Translations under genes and position numbers: made by a program | From: Neoscytalidium dimidiatum | Lineage: Eukaryota > Ascomycota > Dothideomycetes > Botryosphaeriales > Botryosphaeriaceae | Length of the DNA: 64,000 bases | NCBI GenBank assembly: GCA_037367355.1 | Contig: CM074695.1 | Location: 558,001-622,000 of the forward strand | Reading direction: 5' to 3' | Part shown: one piece after another, positions 12,936-26,444 of the stretch | How positions within the stretch are numbered: the first letter of the stretch is position 1 | How the letters are laid out: each line of letters begins with the position of its first letter | The notes under the pieces: generated by a model | What the model saw: only the letters and a program-made list of their open reading frames with translations | The model's database searches: none | Told to the model about the DNA's origin: nothing

Positions 12936-15900
12936 TGCTGGAAACGGTTGGCCCTCCAACTATTGTTCTTGTCGGTTTCAGTTGCATGGCGTGTTTCTAT
13001 CAAGATCTTGTTTGTTTTTTTCTTTACAATTTTTTTTTTGCCTTTTTTACTCGAGAAGACAAAAAAAACCGGTTCGGTGGTTTTTCTGGCTCTTTGCCAT
13101 GGTATGAGCGAATGGGGTAGTATGGGGTTTCGGGTCCAATGCTTTTTCTATTTCCCTTTTTTCATACCTTTTATATCTGCATCGATAGAATGGCGTTGGA
13201 GGATATATACGAAAGGCCTGCTGCTGGCCGCCTTTCGCGGATCATCTGAGCAGAGATGGTTGGACGGATGAAGGGGAAGAAAGTGGATGGTCGAACGGTG
13301 GGATGGGAGTGTGGAAATATCAAAATGGAGGAGGTGAATCCAGAGATATCAATTGAGATGACTGAACTGCATTGATGATCCTATTTTAATGGCATAGCAT
13401 TTAGGTGATCGCGGTGGAGGTGTGTCCGCTCGGTTCAATGCTGTTCTACGTTTACTCTGCCTTGGCCCTTTTCTTATCTTTCTTTTTTTTTTTTTTTTAA
13501 TCTTTCGTTATTCGCGGAGCTGAGCATAGGTGATGCAAAGAATGTAGAATGATCTCTGTATACTCGCTTTTCTTTTTCTACATATCTTCCCTGGCTTCCC
13601 GCTTTGCAAGAATGGATAGGGCTTGGCCCTTGTCAAAAATATATGACGCAGAAGTGCTTAGAGTCATAATTGAACCCGACATAAAAGGATTTTTGTTCCC
13701 GAATAGACTTTACGGAGAAGAGGCTCTGCATGGGAATAGGGATCAGGCAATTTCTCTTTCTTACTATTTATAAACTTTGGCAATGTGCTGGGTACGCACT
13801 GTTGACGTGGATGGAATAGACAGCATTTTGGTCGCGACGCAGCTACGTCAGTAAGGCTGCCCGACGGACTTACGAGAAACTAAAGGGGTAACACGGATTC
13901 CCTCTCAAGGGATCCTCGACTACTACAGCATGTCATATCTCTCCCACGACAATTGAATCGCTTGACCGAGTATTCGGGGAAGCAGAGCCAAGAGGCGATC
14001 ATGCTGAGGGACGGCAGACACGGCACGAAAGACAGCCAGCCCTCTTTGCCAACGACGAATCCCAGTCACAGGTGTGCTCAACCCGAGCTCAGCTGTCCCA
14101 CTGCCTTGGAGTCAACGGAAAATGATGCACATATCTACACAAGCCCATACTTTTCTTCGCCTTTGCATGTGAAAGAAGTGCCTGAAGGGATGGGCCATGC
14201 TCAGCTGGCGGTGCAGTGAAAGGGGTGGGGCGGGGGTTTTCGCCGTCCAAAGGGCGACGGAGAAATTTTTTGCAGCTCGCCCTATCTGGCTCCATGCAGC
14301 CGCGATGGCGCACCGGCCCGTGGGATCAGGCGGGCGTGTGTGCAAAGGCCTTGATTCCTCGCGGTGCGACTACTACGTTTCGCCGCCCCAACTTGCGCAG
14401 GTGCTAAGCTGCGTTTACCATGTCCGTCGGGGCCCAGTCCCAGCGCAGAGAGAGCGTGCCTGTACTATGAGTGTCTGCTAGATCCGAAGGTGTGAGTGGC
14501 TGCTAGCAAGCATACAGTATGCGAGGCTTTTTCCTTCTTTTTTTTTTTTTTTCCTACATCAGCGATGCTGCCGAGTGCGTCCTGCTGCCATGGTGAGGGG
14601 TTGCAGCAGCTACCTTGGTCGTAGCATTGTCTGCTGCGGTACGACTACTTCCGTATGGTCGTATCAACTTTCCATCCTTTCCGTATTGTCTTGTTTTCAT
14701 GAAGTTGGTATAACTATGGGCACACGTGAGGAAGTGTGCTCTTGATATTCTCATCACGCGTGACGGTGTGCCTTGCCGACGACCGAAGTGGTTTCAGGAT
14801 TGTTCGGAAGAGGCGGTATCGAACCGCTCCGGAGCAAAAGCTTCGATAAAGAATCGATGAGAGAAAGGCTGGAAGGACTCTGGACTACTTTCGTAGATTG
14901 GATTGAGAGCGTCGTAGTGGGGCAAGCACGGTCGGAAGGGGTTTCGCGATGTCTGCGGTGTGGTTTGCCACGGTCCTTCTTGGGGAGGCTCGGATCATTT
15001 GGACTAGTCATAATGGGGGAGGCCTGCTCTAACAATTAACACTGCATCACTCTCTGGAATTTGAGCTAGGGTAGTGGTGTAAATAGAGGAGGGTTGGCTG
15101 CCGGTAGAAAAGGATGTTTCCGTAGCTTCGAGATGGCTGATCCGTTGTGATGGGCCATCCGAAGAGACACATGGCCTTTCTCAACCGGTGCGATCTCTAC
15201 AAGATCAAGATGTCCCGATTGTTTGGAATGCATTGTTTGGCTTTCAAAGCTCGCTGCTCTTCTCTAACAAAAGGGTGCTCATGACTTAGGATAGCAAGGG
15301 CCTTGGAGCACACACGACAAAGTAAAGAGCAGGAGAGGTGGGACGCTTGGCTCCAAAGGTCTGCCAAACACGATATTCTCTGTGAAACAGATGCATAATG
15401 CCAAGGCTCAGCGAAGCGTCTTGCACCGAATATGAGGACAAATGCATGGGCCGGCTGAACTGTCCGCAAACCATGAGGTAGCCCATGCCGTACGTGAAGA
15501 GAATGTTGCTGAATTTAATTAACGCTGGCCTGTTCAAATGTACACTGAAGTGCTAAGATGGAGCCTGATAAATTTGGCAGTGAGCAGACCGTGGAATCGG
15601 GAGGAAGCGTCTCTAGCTGGCCAAAACTGTTACTAATGCGCGAATCTCCCGACAGCTCGGTGCTCGGCCGATACCGTTAATTGGCGCGCTGATCCTGAAT
15701 CAGAAAATGTCAGCGTGACACGAGTTGCATGGGCTTCGCGTACACTGCCTGTAAGTGTCTCGCCCGTTCCCCAAATATACGCGCCCAGTTCGGTAATGCT
15801 TGTGATAGCTTGGAGGCCCACGCGTATCAGAGCCGTTGCGCGTGACTCCGTAGACGAGGCTGTTTAATAAACCAGTGGGGCTACGTGATGGGCTTAGAAA

Positions 15901-18900
15901 TGGAGATAAGAGGCAGCCGAAGACGCCCAGAGGGCGTACGTGCAAGCACATAATCAGTCACTGACCTGGTTTCACAGGGCATACGGCTGAATGCTCTTGA
16001 TCGCTGCCACAAGGTGTGGGACTAACGGTTACGAATAGCAAGAAGACTGTGCAGGCGTGAGAGCGGCATGGTTTTGCTGCATTGATGGTCTTCTAAGAGG
16101 CTTCCCGATGAGACGGAACCCAACAGAACGCGTCGTTATGACGGGATACATTCATCCCGGAACTCCTACCAAATTGGCCCATCACCGGCTCACGGTGGGC
16201 CGTCTTCCGCCACAAAAGCTCCGCTGTTCGTCTATTCCAGCTGACCCAGGACCGACCCAGAATCCGGGCTATCCGGGGCTCCTGCCGTTACAAGAACTGA
16301 GAACCTCGTCATGCTGGGGAAGCTTCGGGCGGAATTAACCAGCTCTGTTCCTTCGCCACGACTTGGAGGATCACCGGGAACTTGCTTATTGCCGGCAGAC
16401 TGACATGTTGCAGCGCTACCCTCCATCTTCGCGAGTGGAGCACTCATTTATTGGTCATCATTACTTCTTGAGCCATTACCAAGTGAGGGGAAGCAGAGGA
16501 GAATGGAGGGGACATTGCTTTTTTACGCGGCGTTCCAAACCCCCCAGGAGCCGTGGCTTGCTCACTCAACGATACTATGGACTTGGCCCCACGCAGCTAA
16601 GTCCACACCGCAGTAGGGCATGTTCCTAACGCAGTATTATCACATATTTTCTTCCCTTGTCCTCTCATTTATACCTCAAGACGCTTCAATCATTGTGCGC
16701 GGCCGGAAGTGATCTTTCAGGCATGACGCCGGCCTCACACGTCGATGTTGATCACTGGAGACAATGCTGACATCGCGAGCTCATTGGTGCAGTCATTCAT
16801 CCAAGCATGAACTGTAGATCTTGTTTTTGACCCATCAGCATCATGCGCCCCGTCCCGTCCCGCGGCCGAACCCATTGCGTTACCGCTGTGCTTACTCTCA
16901 TGTTTGAGTGGGCAAGGCCGGCTGACTGCAGAAGTTTGCTAGGGTCCATGATCGCAGCGCTCAAAAAGGGAAGCAAGCCGAATGCATCAGGTAGCATTGC
17001 TTTACAGGCGCAAGCCAGGCGAGAAGGGAACGATTGGTGCCACGTCCGTTTGTCGTAGGCGGAATACAACCTAGACAAATACTAGCGAATCTTGATGTGA
17101 CCGACACTGAAGGAGCTCTTGAAGCAAGGCAACGGAGTACGAAGGCAAAAATGATCACTCACGGCCACGGTTACCTGGAGTGATACCACTTTCTGACTGA
17201 CTTGAGCATGCGTCCAATATATTAGATAAGTAACTTGAAACATTATTACCCTGAATAAGATATTGGATGCAGAGATTCGACATGTATCTGAAGGTATGGC
17301 GGTGCCTCAGCAAATAGCATTTGTTATGGAAGTAAAAGCTGCAAGAGGCTAGGATGAGGCTTACTGTCAGGGAGAGCTTTATGAAGCCAGTGAGGGTGCA
17401 AGAGCTCTGTAGCTCGATCATAAGCGCCTATATTCAACGTAGAGCATAGCAACGAAGTAAAAGGATAATATAATATTATGATATGTAAGCTTGGGAAGAG
17501 GACGAAAAATCGTGTATGCCATGTTGTTAATTTCTTGGACGTGAATTCATTTCCTTTGGTTCCATCTGGTTGTTTCAGAACAGTACTTTGCATTTTCGTA
17601 GATACCCAGTCCTTTTGTGCCCATAACAGACTCCGCTTCCAGCCATTCAAGAAACCAATCGCGAGATCCACGTGCCATACACTCACCGAAGCGACTTACT
17701 TTATGGCTGCTAGATCGGGATTGCAATCGCGAAATTGGCCCTTAATCGTCAATTGAGTCACCTGTCTGCAAGACCTAGAGCATTACTTCCGAAGCGCTAT
17801 AGCAATTGCTTCTGCCACGCAGTTTGGGATCGGCCAAAGAGGATATCATGGCTATAAGGAATTATTCCGAAGTATCTTCAACAGGCAAGTCAGTTTTGAT
17901 CCACACATCTCCGAGCATGAAGATCTGCCAAATGCGGTTCGGCATGTGTGGATGCGTGAGCACCGTACATGTTCGGAACAAAGATCAGTCCTTTTTTGTG
18001 CATGTGCATCCTTAACCTCGTACGATTATTCTATATTCGGCAGCCGCAAGTTGTGCTCATAAGCGAAGGGTAGCCTGATTGGGCCACGCAGCACTGATCG
18101 GGTATTGATCCAAAGGCAGTGGCATATACGGAATTGAACATTAATGAGCGATATTCGACACAGGTCTGTCACGTATGGGTTAACAAGCTGGCAATCTCGC
18201 TTTGGAAATTTGAGCGATAAAAGCCATGTCTAGTCAGAAGATTTACACCAATATGTACTGGGTACCTAAGCGGACAAATTCAGCTGCGTACCGGCGGCAT
18301 CGGATAGGATTTGCCTGGTCTACTGACTACGTGGATGTAGTAGCGCTGATGAGAACCCACCACTATGGGAAATTGGGACGCGGGGAGATGGTACAATGCT
18401 CTTTGTCTTGGAAGCGAGATCATTCGATCGCAGTCCTGCTCAGTGCCCATATCCAGACAAGACGGCTCTGTTGCTTATTGGCTGGTACTTAGGCGCCCAG
18501 ATTGGTGATCATACGAGTATTGAGCTAACCGAAGTTAAGTTTCGCTTGAGAAGCTATGGTACCAAGACAACTTCACTTCTTTTAGTAAACAGGTGTGGAT
18601 CAAGGCCAGAGTCACTAATGCTCAGATTAGTATGGGTACGAGAGAAGCTTCATGAACCGGACAGAAGAAATAGATACGGGAAAGGAAAGTAAGAATGTTC
18701 CTACATGAACTCCGCATCTCATCCCCGGCCATAATACTCACCGCGTATGGGCGGTCGATCCCCACCATATTGACCCAGTCCCGCTCATCCATGGGCCGGT
18801 GTCTCTGTCTGTGCATCTTAATGAGTCCATGACCAAGAAAAGCAAATCATAGGAAAAAGGAAAAGGAAATGACACTACTTGCACAAGGTATAGCGTATGT

Positions 18901-21900
18901 CTTCAGTCTTGTATAGCTTTGTTTCAATGCATGCAGAATGGATCAAGATGTAGAATCGATAACATGTTGGATGGAATGGAAGGTAATTTCCACAATAACG
19001 ACAATGAGTGTGGCTTAGCTTAGTATATGTTCTGTCTGTAATGATATTTGACATGCATAGGAAGTATCCATCGATAATGTCCAATCAGCAGGCTTCTTTT
19101 ATGTTTAGATCACCCAACTGGGATGCGCGTTTTTTTTCTTGCTTCTTGCCCTGGCGACTCACTTAACATCTCGAGCGGGGTCTCTCTGGTCTATCATTAC
19201 GACTAGCGGCGAGGAACACCGGCTGGTGTCTGAAAAATTTGGTGCAATGGAAGCTCAAGAAGATGGTATGCTGCCAAGTAATAGCGAATATCATGCTTCC
19301 TTCTGCCGCTCCCGTGGCCGGACTACTGTTCATGGACAATGGGATCGAGATCCTCCACGTGAATGAAGCAGTTGTTTACCTGCATAGGTCGAACGGCTCG
19401 CTCCGACTTGATACCTGCCGCTCGTCGTGTACGTACTGCTCGCATCGTGCCACCTGTCGGCGCCAGGTCCGTGGGGAAGAGAGGTCCCTGACGCGTAGCC
19501 TCACCTTTGGCGTGCTGTTAAGTGACAACAGGTATCCCGAGCCATCGTCTAATTCGCAAGCCGGATTTACGTTACTTGCATGCATGAAAATATCGCTTGC
19601 TGATTTGCCCACGATCCTGTTACTGGAATGAGACACGTCTCTTGGAAGGCATGCGTCACATTCCCTCACACTCGTAAATGCACCTTGGGATCATCGTGAA
19701 GAAATCGTACATGCCCTCTGAACCTGACAGTCTGGGCTTTTGGAGGCTGAGTGGACGAGCGAGGTGGGGTTCCGCATCCACGCAGTTCCACTAATGCTGC
19801 ATGAAGCAAGAACTCCGGCACTTGGGAAAGTCAAAGTGATATCCCGGTAGCCGGATTTATGGCCCCCATTCGACGACTTAGAGTACGTTGGTTGGCCCAA
19901 GTATAACGAAGCCGAAGTTGCTTTTTGCACTAACAATTGTGCTAGCCGTCACACTGTACTATACCATATGGGGGTTTACCCGTATTCGTCCGTTTTGTCA
20001 CAGCGCCTCCGTAGTTAAGAATAGTCGTGAAGGACATGGCTGTACTATCGGAGGATGCCACGGTTGCAACGGAACGTGGCCTCGAAACCAAGACGATGTT
20101 CCCAGAGTATTCTTCCTAGCAACAGAGACTGTTTCGTGGGGCTGACACCGCGTGTATTTTCACATGTGCCTTGCTTCCTTGCCCCAGTATATGAGCAACT
20201 TGGGCATCTGCCGCTGAGAGCGGTCCTCCAGAGATATTGTGTGAGCGGTTTGACGCATAAGTACGTTGGACGATCTTTGATTCGGTGTGAATTCGAGTCT
20301 ATCATTGATCGCAAGATGTACGTCTGTCCGGGATATTGTTGTTTGTCTATGAGGGACGACGACGGGACGAGGGAGCAAGCGGGCTTTGTCTGTACGGCCA
20401 ACAGGTAGGCATGATCAGCTTACAGGGAATGGCGGCATGAAGCGGAAGGGATGTTGCGTATTCGTGCTCGAGAAGTGCCCAAGATAAAAGGGTGATGATT
20501 GTTGTCCCTATCAACATCACCTGCAGGTGGAAAATTTTCAGGGGCTGTGAGGCGCCACGGTGCCGGAGCAGCCTTGCCCTAGCTGAGGGTCGATTGACAC
20601 TATCTTCGCTCGTTTGTTCCTTGAATCGACTGTGATCGGCTTTGGGACGCGTAGTGTCATCCGCTGGTGTTCATGCGCAGTGGGTGCCTGCTAGAGCTCG
20701 ACTGCAGCCTAACCTCGGGCCCTGTCCAACTTGCAGGATTGTGGAGCATTATCATTGCAGACTTCACACAGGTGAAGACGCTACTGATCCTCTATCGGTA
20801 TGTTGAAGGCGCCACTACAGGCCGGGAGGTTCTGTTGTATCGTCGTGGCTTGTGTGCGCGTCTCGGACGGCAAGGGTAACGTCAAGGCCAAGAGCGGTTC
20901 TCGCGCGGTTGAACCCCCGTTGATACCACCATGATGGGACTATGCTGCGTGTTTGGAATTTGTAAGATGAAGGTTGACAGTCATTTTCGAATGGTGATGT
21001 TGGCTGTAGGTTACCGTCACCGAGTCCTCGCGTCACACGGAGATCAGACCGCCTCCGGCCGTGTTGCTGAGTAAACAAGCCAGAGGGGCATCCCGATCTA
21101 TAGCTTTTGAAAACATCCAAAACCGAGCAATCCAATGGGCGCTTGGCAGTGCAATCCCATTCGATTGTGGGATTCGCTCAGCTGAAGTCGTTGCAAGCCA
21201 CCTACATCCAGTGCCGCCCGCGTAGTAACGGCGTGACTGTGCTACGATGTTCAGCTGTCATGTACACCCATGGTCCGTTAGTGCAACACGTCTCGAGAAT
21301 TAGTATTCAGCTTGCACTAGTAGTAGAACTAGAGTTAAGGCCGCATCTCGACCGAGACTCCTGCCAGCGCAAAGGAGAGAACATAACCTTGACGATTCCA
21401 CTGAGCCGGTCTCCTTGAGCTCCTCTTCACCTGTGCCGGGCTTATCTATCAATCAGCGTCGCACCCTTCCGCCTGCAGTCCCGTTGCAGCTGCTAGAACC
21501 CGACGGCATCCATATCCGTAGCTCCACCACCGATAGCCCCCTGCAATTCCGTTTCCTTGCGCAGTATATCCGGGGAGAAGCATGCCATGTTGACATATAT
21601 TGTCCCACTTAATGAACAACACACGGCAGAGTGTGAGCACGCGCGTGGCGACGGGGGGGTTATAGTGTTGCAAGCCATTTGCGACTGCGCATCGTGTATG
21701 CAAGTCAACAGCTCCGCATATAGTGGGGACGAATGCGTTAAGGCGCGAAGAGCTCGTGCTGAACCGTTGTTTGTGCATGACCGACTTGGCTGAAGGAAGG
21801 TGGCTCATCCAATACGAGCTGAATAGCCTATGTCACCCGGCTTCGCATTCTTCACACACGAGCCGCATGCCGAGAACCAAATTGCACAGCGGCGGAAGAA

Positions 21901-22425
21901 GCCACTCCCGAAGCGCCTATCGAGACGGACCTTGCCGTCGGCGTGGGAAGCCCGGGCGGCTATAATACTGCGGATATTCCGAAATGCGTCAACGGGGGAA
22001 CTCGCTGGACTCCATTCGCGAGCGCATTCAATGACGCAGCTACTTTCCTTTTTGCAAATTCTGTGACGTATGCTGAATTGCAGCCTGCCCTTCAGCCTCC
22101 GTACACATAAAGGACTCCTGTGATTGTCCAATGAGATTGGAGACACATTTCTCTTAACAAAGTAAGTCCCGGTGTCGGAAGGCCGCGGTGAAAATTACGC
22201 CAGTCGTGCAGTACGTAGGCAGATACGAAGTTTTGCCACCTTTACTTAAAAAAATTTTTGCTACTGAGGACTGACTACCGGAGTCCAATCCATCATGAAA
22301 TGTAGAAAGCAAAATGATATGTGATTATGTAAGCAATATCAACACAAAAATATTGCCCAATCGAAAACGTATAGAGGCTCTGCTTTCCTACTCTCGCCAA
22401 CAAAAATACAAGCAAACGTATACTG
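12936..22425. other. Gene-poor region
   Basis: No ORF longer than about 130 codons, no recognisable domain, rRNA, tRNA or transposon protein. The first 500 nt are the 3' flank of the SUMO protease gene and include T runs (13483-13498; 14538-14552 further on). By eye the composition is more AT-rich and stop-rich than the flanking genic DNA, but not so extreme as to suggest heavy recent RIP. Possible identities are old degenerate repeat DNA, a decayed gene island or a non-coding RNA locus; the sequence alone does not decide. Confidence 0.5.
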
Positions 22426-23760
22426 TCATGCAGGGAAAATCCTACGTCTCTCAAACTGCTCGAGAGTCTCCTTAGAGGAACAACCAGGTACAACGTATAC
22501 CGTGACAACTATACCGCGTCGATCGGATCCTAACGTTAAGTTCAGCACATTGTGGGACATCCATTTTGCATTCATCGACTTACTTATATGGCTGACCTCG
22601 TGCCCGTTCCAGTAACCTTGCTGCATACAAGTATTCAAGGCGTGATACAAGTATTCGAGCGGCATAGAAAAAGCGATCAGGGCAATTAAGACCGGGAGGT
22701 CACCGTAAAGGCCTCCGCAGTTCTCATCAACTGAGTACTGGCCTGGCTGGTGGTTCTCTGGAAAGAGCGCGCGGGTCCATAGGTGGGCCCGTTGTACACC
22801 GAGTCTGCGGTGCTCTCCGCCGATACCTACCCAGTTGATAACGCCATTGCCATGGTCGAATCCAATCTGACTCCAGTCTCTGTTATCTCCTTCATTGACT
22901 GCGTTCTGAGTGACGTCGTAGTCCACGGCCCAGAAATGAGAGAAGTCGTGATACATTGAGCAAGTGCCGAAAACCTGAGAGCCCGTCGGCGGGTTGCCCA
23001 AGGACGAATGATCATATACTGTCGAGCCGTCAAAGTAGAATAGTTGCGATGTCGTAGGCACCGAGTCCCTCCCGGCAGGGGGCAGCCACCCGCCGCGGCC
23101 ATAGCTTCGCGACCGAACCCCCTGCCTTTGGGTGACGTTGGTGATTCGGAAGTAGAATGAGACGAGGCTCTTGGTTTATGTCAGTCCATGTGCTGTATGA
23201 TGTTCTGGGCCATACCATCGTTCTAAGTTCAACTTCTGGTTGTGCAACGTAAGGGCTAAAGCCGCCTGGCTAGGAACGTCACGGAATATTCTGCGTATGA
23301 TGGGTCCCATCATAGTGGCTTCAACGTGATTTAATCTCTATGACTGGATTTTGCGGCTCTGTGGGCCATCCTGAAACTCCATGGCATCAGTGGCATTCGT
23401 CAGATCAGGAGCAGGGAAGAACGAGCTCAAAAAGGGCCATCCCCGCACAAAACGACGTAGCCTGACAAACCCTGGCAAGGGATTGCATTGATCCACATGC
23501 TAGATGTCGGTGGAATGTCGACCGGTCCCTTGTAGCTTGTACTGTTTTTGATGATCGCAGCGCGATAAGCGCCATGCACCAGCAACGCGTACCAACCCGC
23601 CTCATTCGGAATCGAAGGACCAAGGAAGAAGATTGTCCGGGAGCCATTCGGAAGACTGAAAGAAGGAATAGCGCAGATGAGTGGGCGGTGGATCCCAAAC
23701 TTACCCACTGCGTGTTGGAGTACTTGCCGTATCCACATACCAACCGCTGAGAAGCTAGTG
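22426..23760 (-). pseudogene. Unknown protein gene, probably decayed
   Basis: I do not recognise the family. On the minus strand a frame open from about 23166 to 22426 (roughly 245 codons) reads like a globular protein, with NVTQRQGVRSR, LFYFDGSTVYDHSSLG, HDFSHFWAVDYDVTQN and WNGHEVSHISKSM. A donor-like GTATGG at 23212 and an acceptor ending CCAAGAG join it in frame to an upstream open stretch (MMGPIIRRIFRDVPSQ, LHNQKLNLER). Further upstream the same frame continues (FVRGWPFLSSFFPAPDL, DAMEFQDGPQSRK) but is broken by one TAG. A clean intron (GTAAGT to TTCTTTCAG, 49 nt, near 23653-23701) lies beyond, leading into a different frame. I cannot assemble one uninterrupted gene, so I call it a likely pseudogene. 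A real multi-exon gene with splicing I misread is the main alternative. Confidence 0.35.
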
Positions 23761-24553
23761 GAACCGGCAGCGTGGATACGGAGGGGGGAGGGGTTCCATG
23801 TGGTATCTGTGCCGGGATTCGATCAGCTGGCTGCTGCACATATGCTTCGGTTGGGGATCAACGCTAAACATGCGCTCGCAGGATTGCGGCAGGTGGCGGG
23901 AGAAACCCTAGTTGATCCGACCAAGAGGCGTGTCCCGTCTGGCCAATGCGATCCGTAGTCAACATCGGGCAATCAAAAACGCGATGTCCTTACTCAGGCG
24001 TGCTGTGAAGAGGAACCGAGCCGAGCCGAAGGCGGAAGGTGATTGAATAAGGCGAAGCTGTGCATTGCGACTTGTGGGTTCCATCTCGTACGTCACATGG
24101 CTCACAGCTGTGAAGAATGCAAGAATCGGCCGGGAGCACGTGGTGGCTGCAACGACGGCAGAGCTCAGAGGACAGGCGGCACTGACATAGCCCACTCCAA
24201 TCTGGAACTTCTCGGACGCAGCAAGCGATCGGCGGATGTATGCTTTTTGTGTTCTGTATGGTTATTAGCATTTCAGGACCAATATAGTATAGCATTAGGG
24301 GTGAAACCGTGCGGTCGGATTGTTTTGCTTTGTCAGCGCCTCACTGGCTGGAATGCTAACATACGAAGGTCTTCAGGTCCTACTCTTGAGTTCTGTCGAT
24401 GGAAAAAGGTGAGATTAAATATATCCTTTCCGGTAGGTAAGTGATACTCCTGAAGGACCAGGTGATCAGGCGCAGAAAGAGAGCATTCCTGCACAGCGGG
24501 CAATATGTCAATTACCCGACACCCTAGTGGTTGCCTTGTTGCCTGCTTTATCT

Positions 24554-25255
24554 TCACCAGTTGTCGACAGGCAACACCCTCTCAACCCTTTCCCACCAGA
24601 ACATCCAACCGAAAGAGGTTTCTGCCGGACAAAACTTGACACCATCAAACCTACGCCCATTGGCTGTGTGCAAGTGGAAGCTTTGGCCTTCGATGCGTCT
24701 CCTGTACTCAGTCCACGAGAAGGCTGGCGATAGTCTTGGTGGTTCCAAGCCCACCGGATGACAGGCTGTTTGATACAGCTCTTGTATTATCTCTGCGGTC
24801 ATCGATACAGGTTCGTATTCCGTCCCGCCTGATAGTTTCTGCTGAGTATGTGCTGACATGTGGAGAAACTTGACGGTCTGATATCCGTCAAGCTGTCGCG
24901 CACCATCCACTTGCCACACTGGCTGACCTGCTGGACCAACAATATTGGCTATCTCACTCCCTTCTACAAGCCTACGGCTAGGTACGCGAAGAGTTTCCCG
25001 TATGCCAAAAATGAAGAGAGAGCGCGAGCACTGCGAGAACTGGTGTAGTTTCGGTCGCAAGGACATCCTCAGAGGCCGCTGGCCGACAATGTGGTGTATG
25101 GGAGTATTACTCGAGAGCATTGACGTATAGTCAAGGGTCGCCGTATACCTGGTGTACGCCACTGAAGAGATCACGGAGCACAGAGTCCGCAAGCGACCGT
25201 GAAAGCAGGGCATATCCTCCGCATACGGAGAATCTGGGCAGCTAAAACCCACCAA
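24554..25255 (-). CDS. Unassigned ORF, 233 codons
   Basis: The longest unbroken frame in the gene-poor region. The C-terminal 130 residues look protein-like (IVGPAGQPVWQVDGARQLDG, TAEIIQELYQTACHPVGL, FGWMFWWERVERV), while the first 60 residues are less convincing. The start codon is not supported and upstream exons are possible. Just downstream on the same strand another frame (24557-24333) is also open and protein-like, so this could be one exon of a larger or frameshifted gene. No family recognised. The length is unlikely but not impossible by chance for about 13 kb of this composition. Confidence 0.25.
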   Translation of the reverse strand: MVGFSCPDSPYAEDMPCFHGRLRTLCSVISSVAYTRYTATLDYTSMLSSNTPIHHIVGQRPLRMSLRPKLHQFSQCSRSLFIFGIRETLRVPSRRLVEGSEIANIVGPAGQPVWQVDGARQLDGYQTVKFLHMSAHTQQKLSGGTEYEPVSMTAEIIQELYQTACHPVGLEPPRLSPAFSWTEYRRRIEGQSFHLHTANGRRFDGVKFCPAETSFGWMFWWERVERVLPVDNW

Positions 25256-26444
25256 ACACGCTGGCGTAATGTACAGATCATTACAGGGACATTAAAACGG
25301 GCCCGTCGGTCATGTAAGTTGAAGCACAGCGCCGGATCAGCTTCCGTGGGCTCACTAAGGGCGAAAGTGCGCAACATCCCTGGAGGTCGTAAACGCGGGT
25401 CACATTGCCCAAACGGTCCTACTGTAAAGCGAGCGCACAAATGACCCGTCGGATATAGTACATGACAAGGGCTTGATCACCCGATGCCGAGCCACGAGAA
25501 GCGACGCCCGATTGGATCTGAGTTGCACGAGCATGGGCGGTGCGCCGAAACCGTCACACTCCGGTAGTCCGAACAACTAGTGTTGATATGATACCATGAG
25601 AAGAAACATTAGGCGGAGAAAAAGGTGGGTAAGTGCGGATAGCAGAGCAGTGAGGATTGGGCGGCGTCACGCGACTGGAACTTCCTTGTCAAATGCTGCT
25701 TGCGTTTGCCGACGGAAGGCGATCAGAGACCAGTTCCAAGATGAAAGCTAGAACTAAGCACAGCAGGGATGGAGTATATTTACGGAGATCCTCGCAGAAC
25801 CTGCATGCCGATGACGGGTCGGACCAGGGAGGTGATCTCGAATTTGCCATGGGCAGCCGGCAGATGGGCCACGCGGCATCCCGAACCAATCCTGAGTGGA
25901 GAACAGTGGGACGATACGAAGCAGCGAGAGACCCGGATTCAGAATGCCGTATCGTTTCCCCCTCCTATAATTCGTCAAAACGGCCAAAGACGAGTCACAA
26001 TTTGTACTGGCGATGCAAACCGAATCTGGCGACTGCTGAGGAAGGGAATGATCATAAATCTGGCGTGCTAGGTAGAGTGAATTCATACATGAAGGCGGTG
26101 TTGAACTTGCCAAGGGCGTGTGTGGCGGTTGAGAGTCACTTCCGCGGAATCCGGATAACGCGTTCTTGAGTGGTGGTGTTTAGCGTAGTTGGAATGAGAA
26201 ACAACCTAACCCTGCTGCCCGAATAGGCACCGGTAGTCACGTGATAGATGACTAATTAATCCGCCGAGAGCTGAGTTGCGATTTTCTCGGGCGAACAAAG
26301 TCGCATCGTGAAATTTAGACGACGGGATGCGCTCAAACCCCCCCAGCAACACAGCCGGACCTTTTAGCCTTGTTGCCCATCCGGATAACGTAATTCAAGT
26401 ATCCAAATAAACTGCTGTCAAAATCTCAGAAGTTTCTCGCTGTC
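25256..26444. other. Intergenic upstream of NOB1
   Basis: Contains a 170-codon plus-strand frame (25657-26169) with an overlapping antisense frame; neither has a recognisable motif and a frame of this length is expected by chance here. The last about 250 nt are the NOB1 promoter and leader. Confidence 0.4.

Noticed and set aside
14805..14835. tRNA T-arm-like hairpin with TTCGATA loop on the minus strand
   Set aside because: No matching acceptor, D-arm or anticodon arm within 100 nt upstream.
25657..26169. 170-codon plus-strand frame upstream of NOB1
   Set aside because: Length is within chance expectation for the island; antisense frame equally open; no motif.
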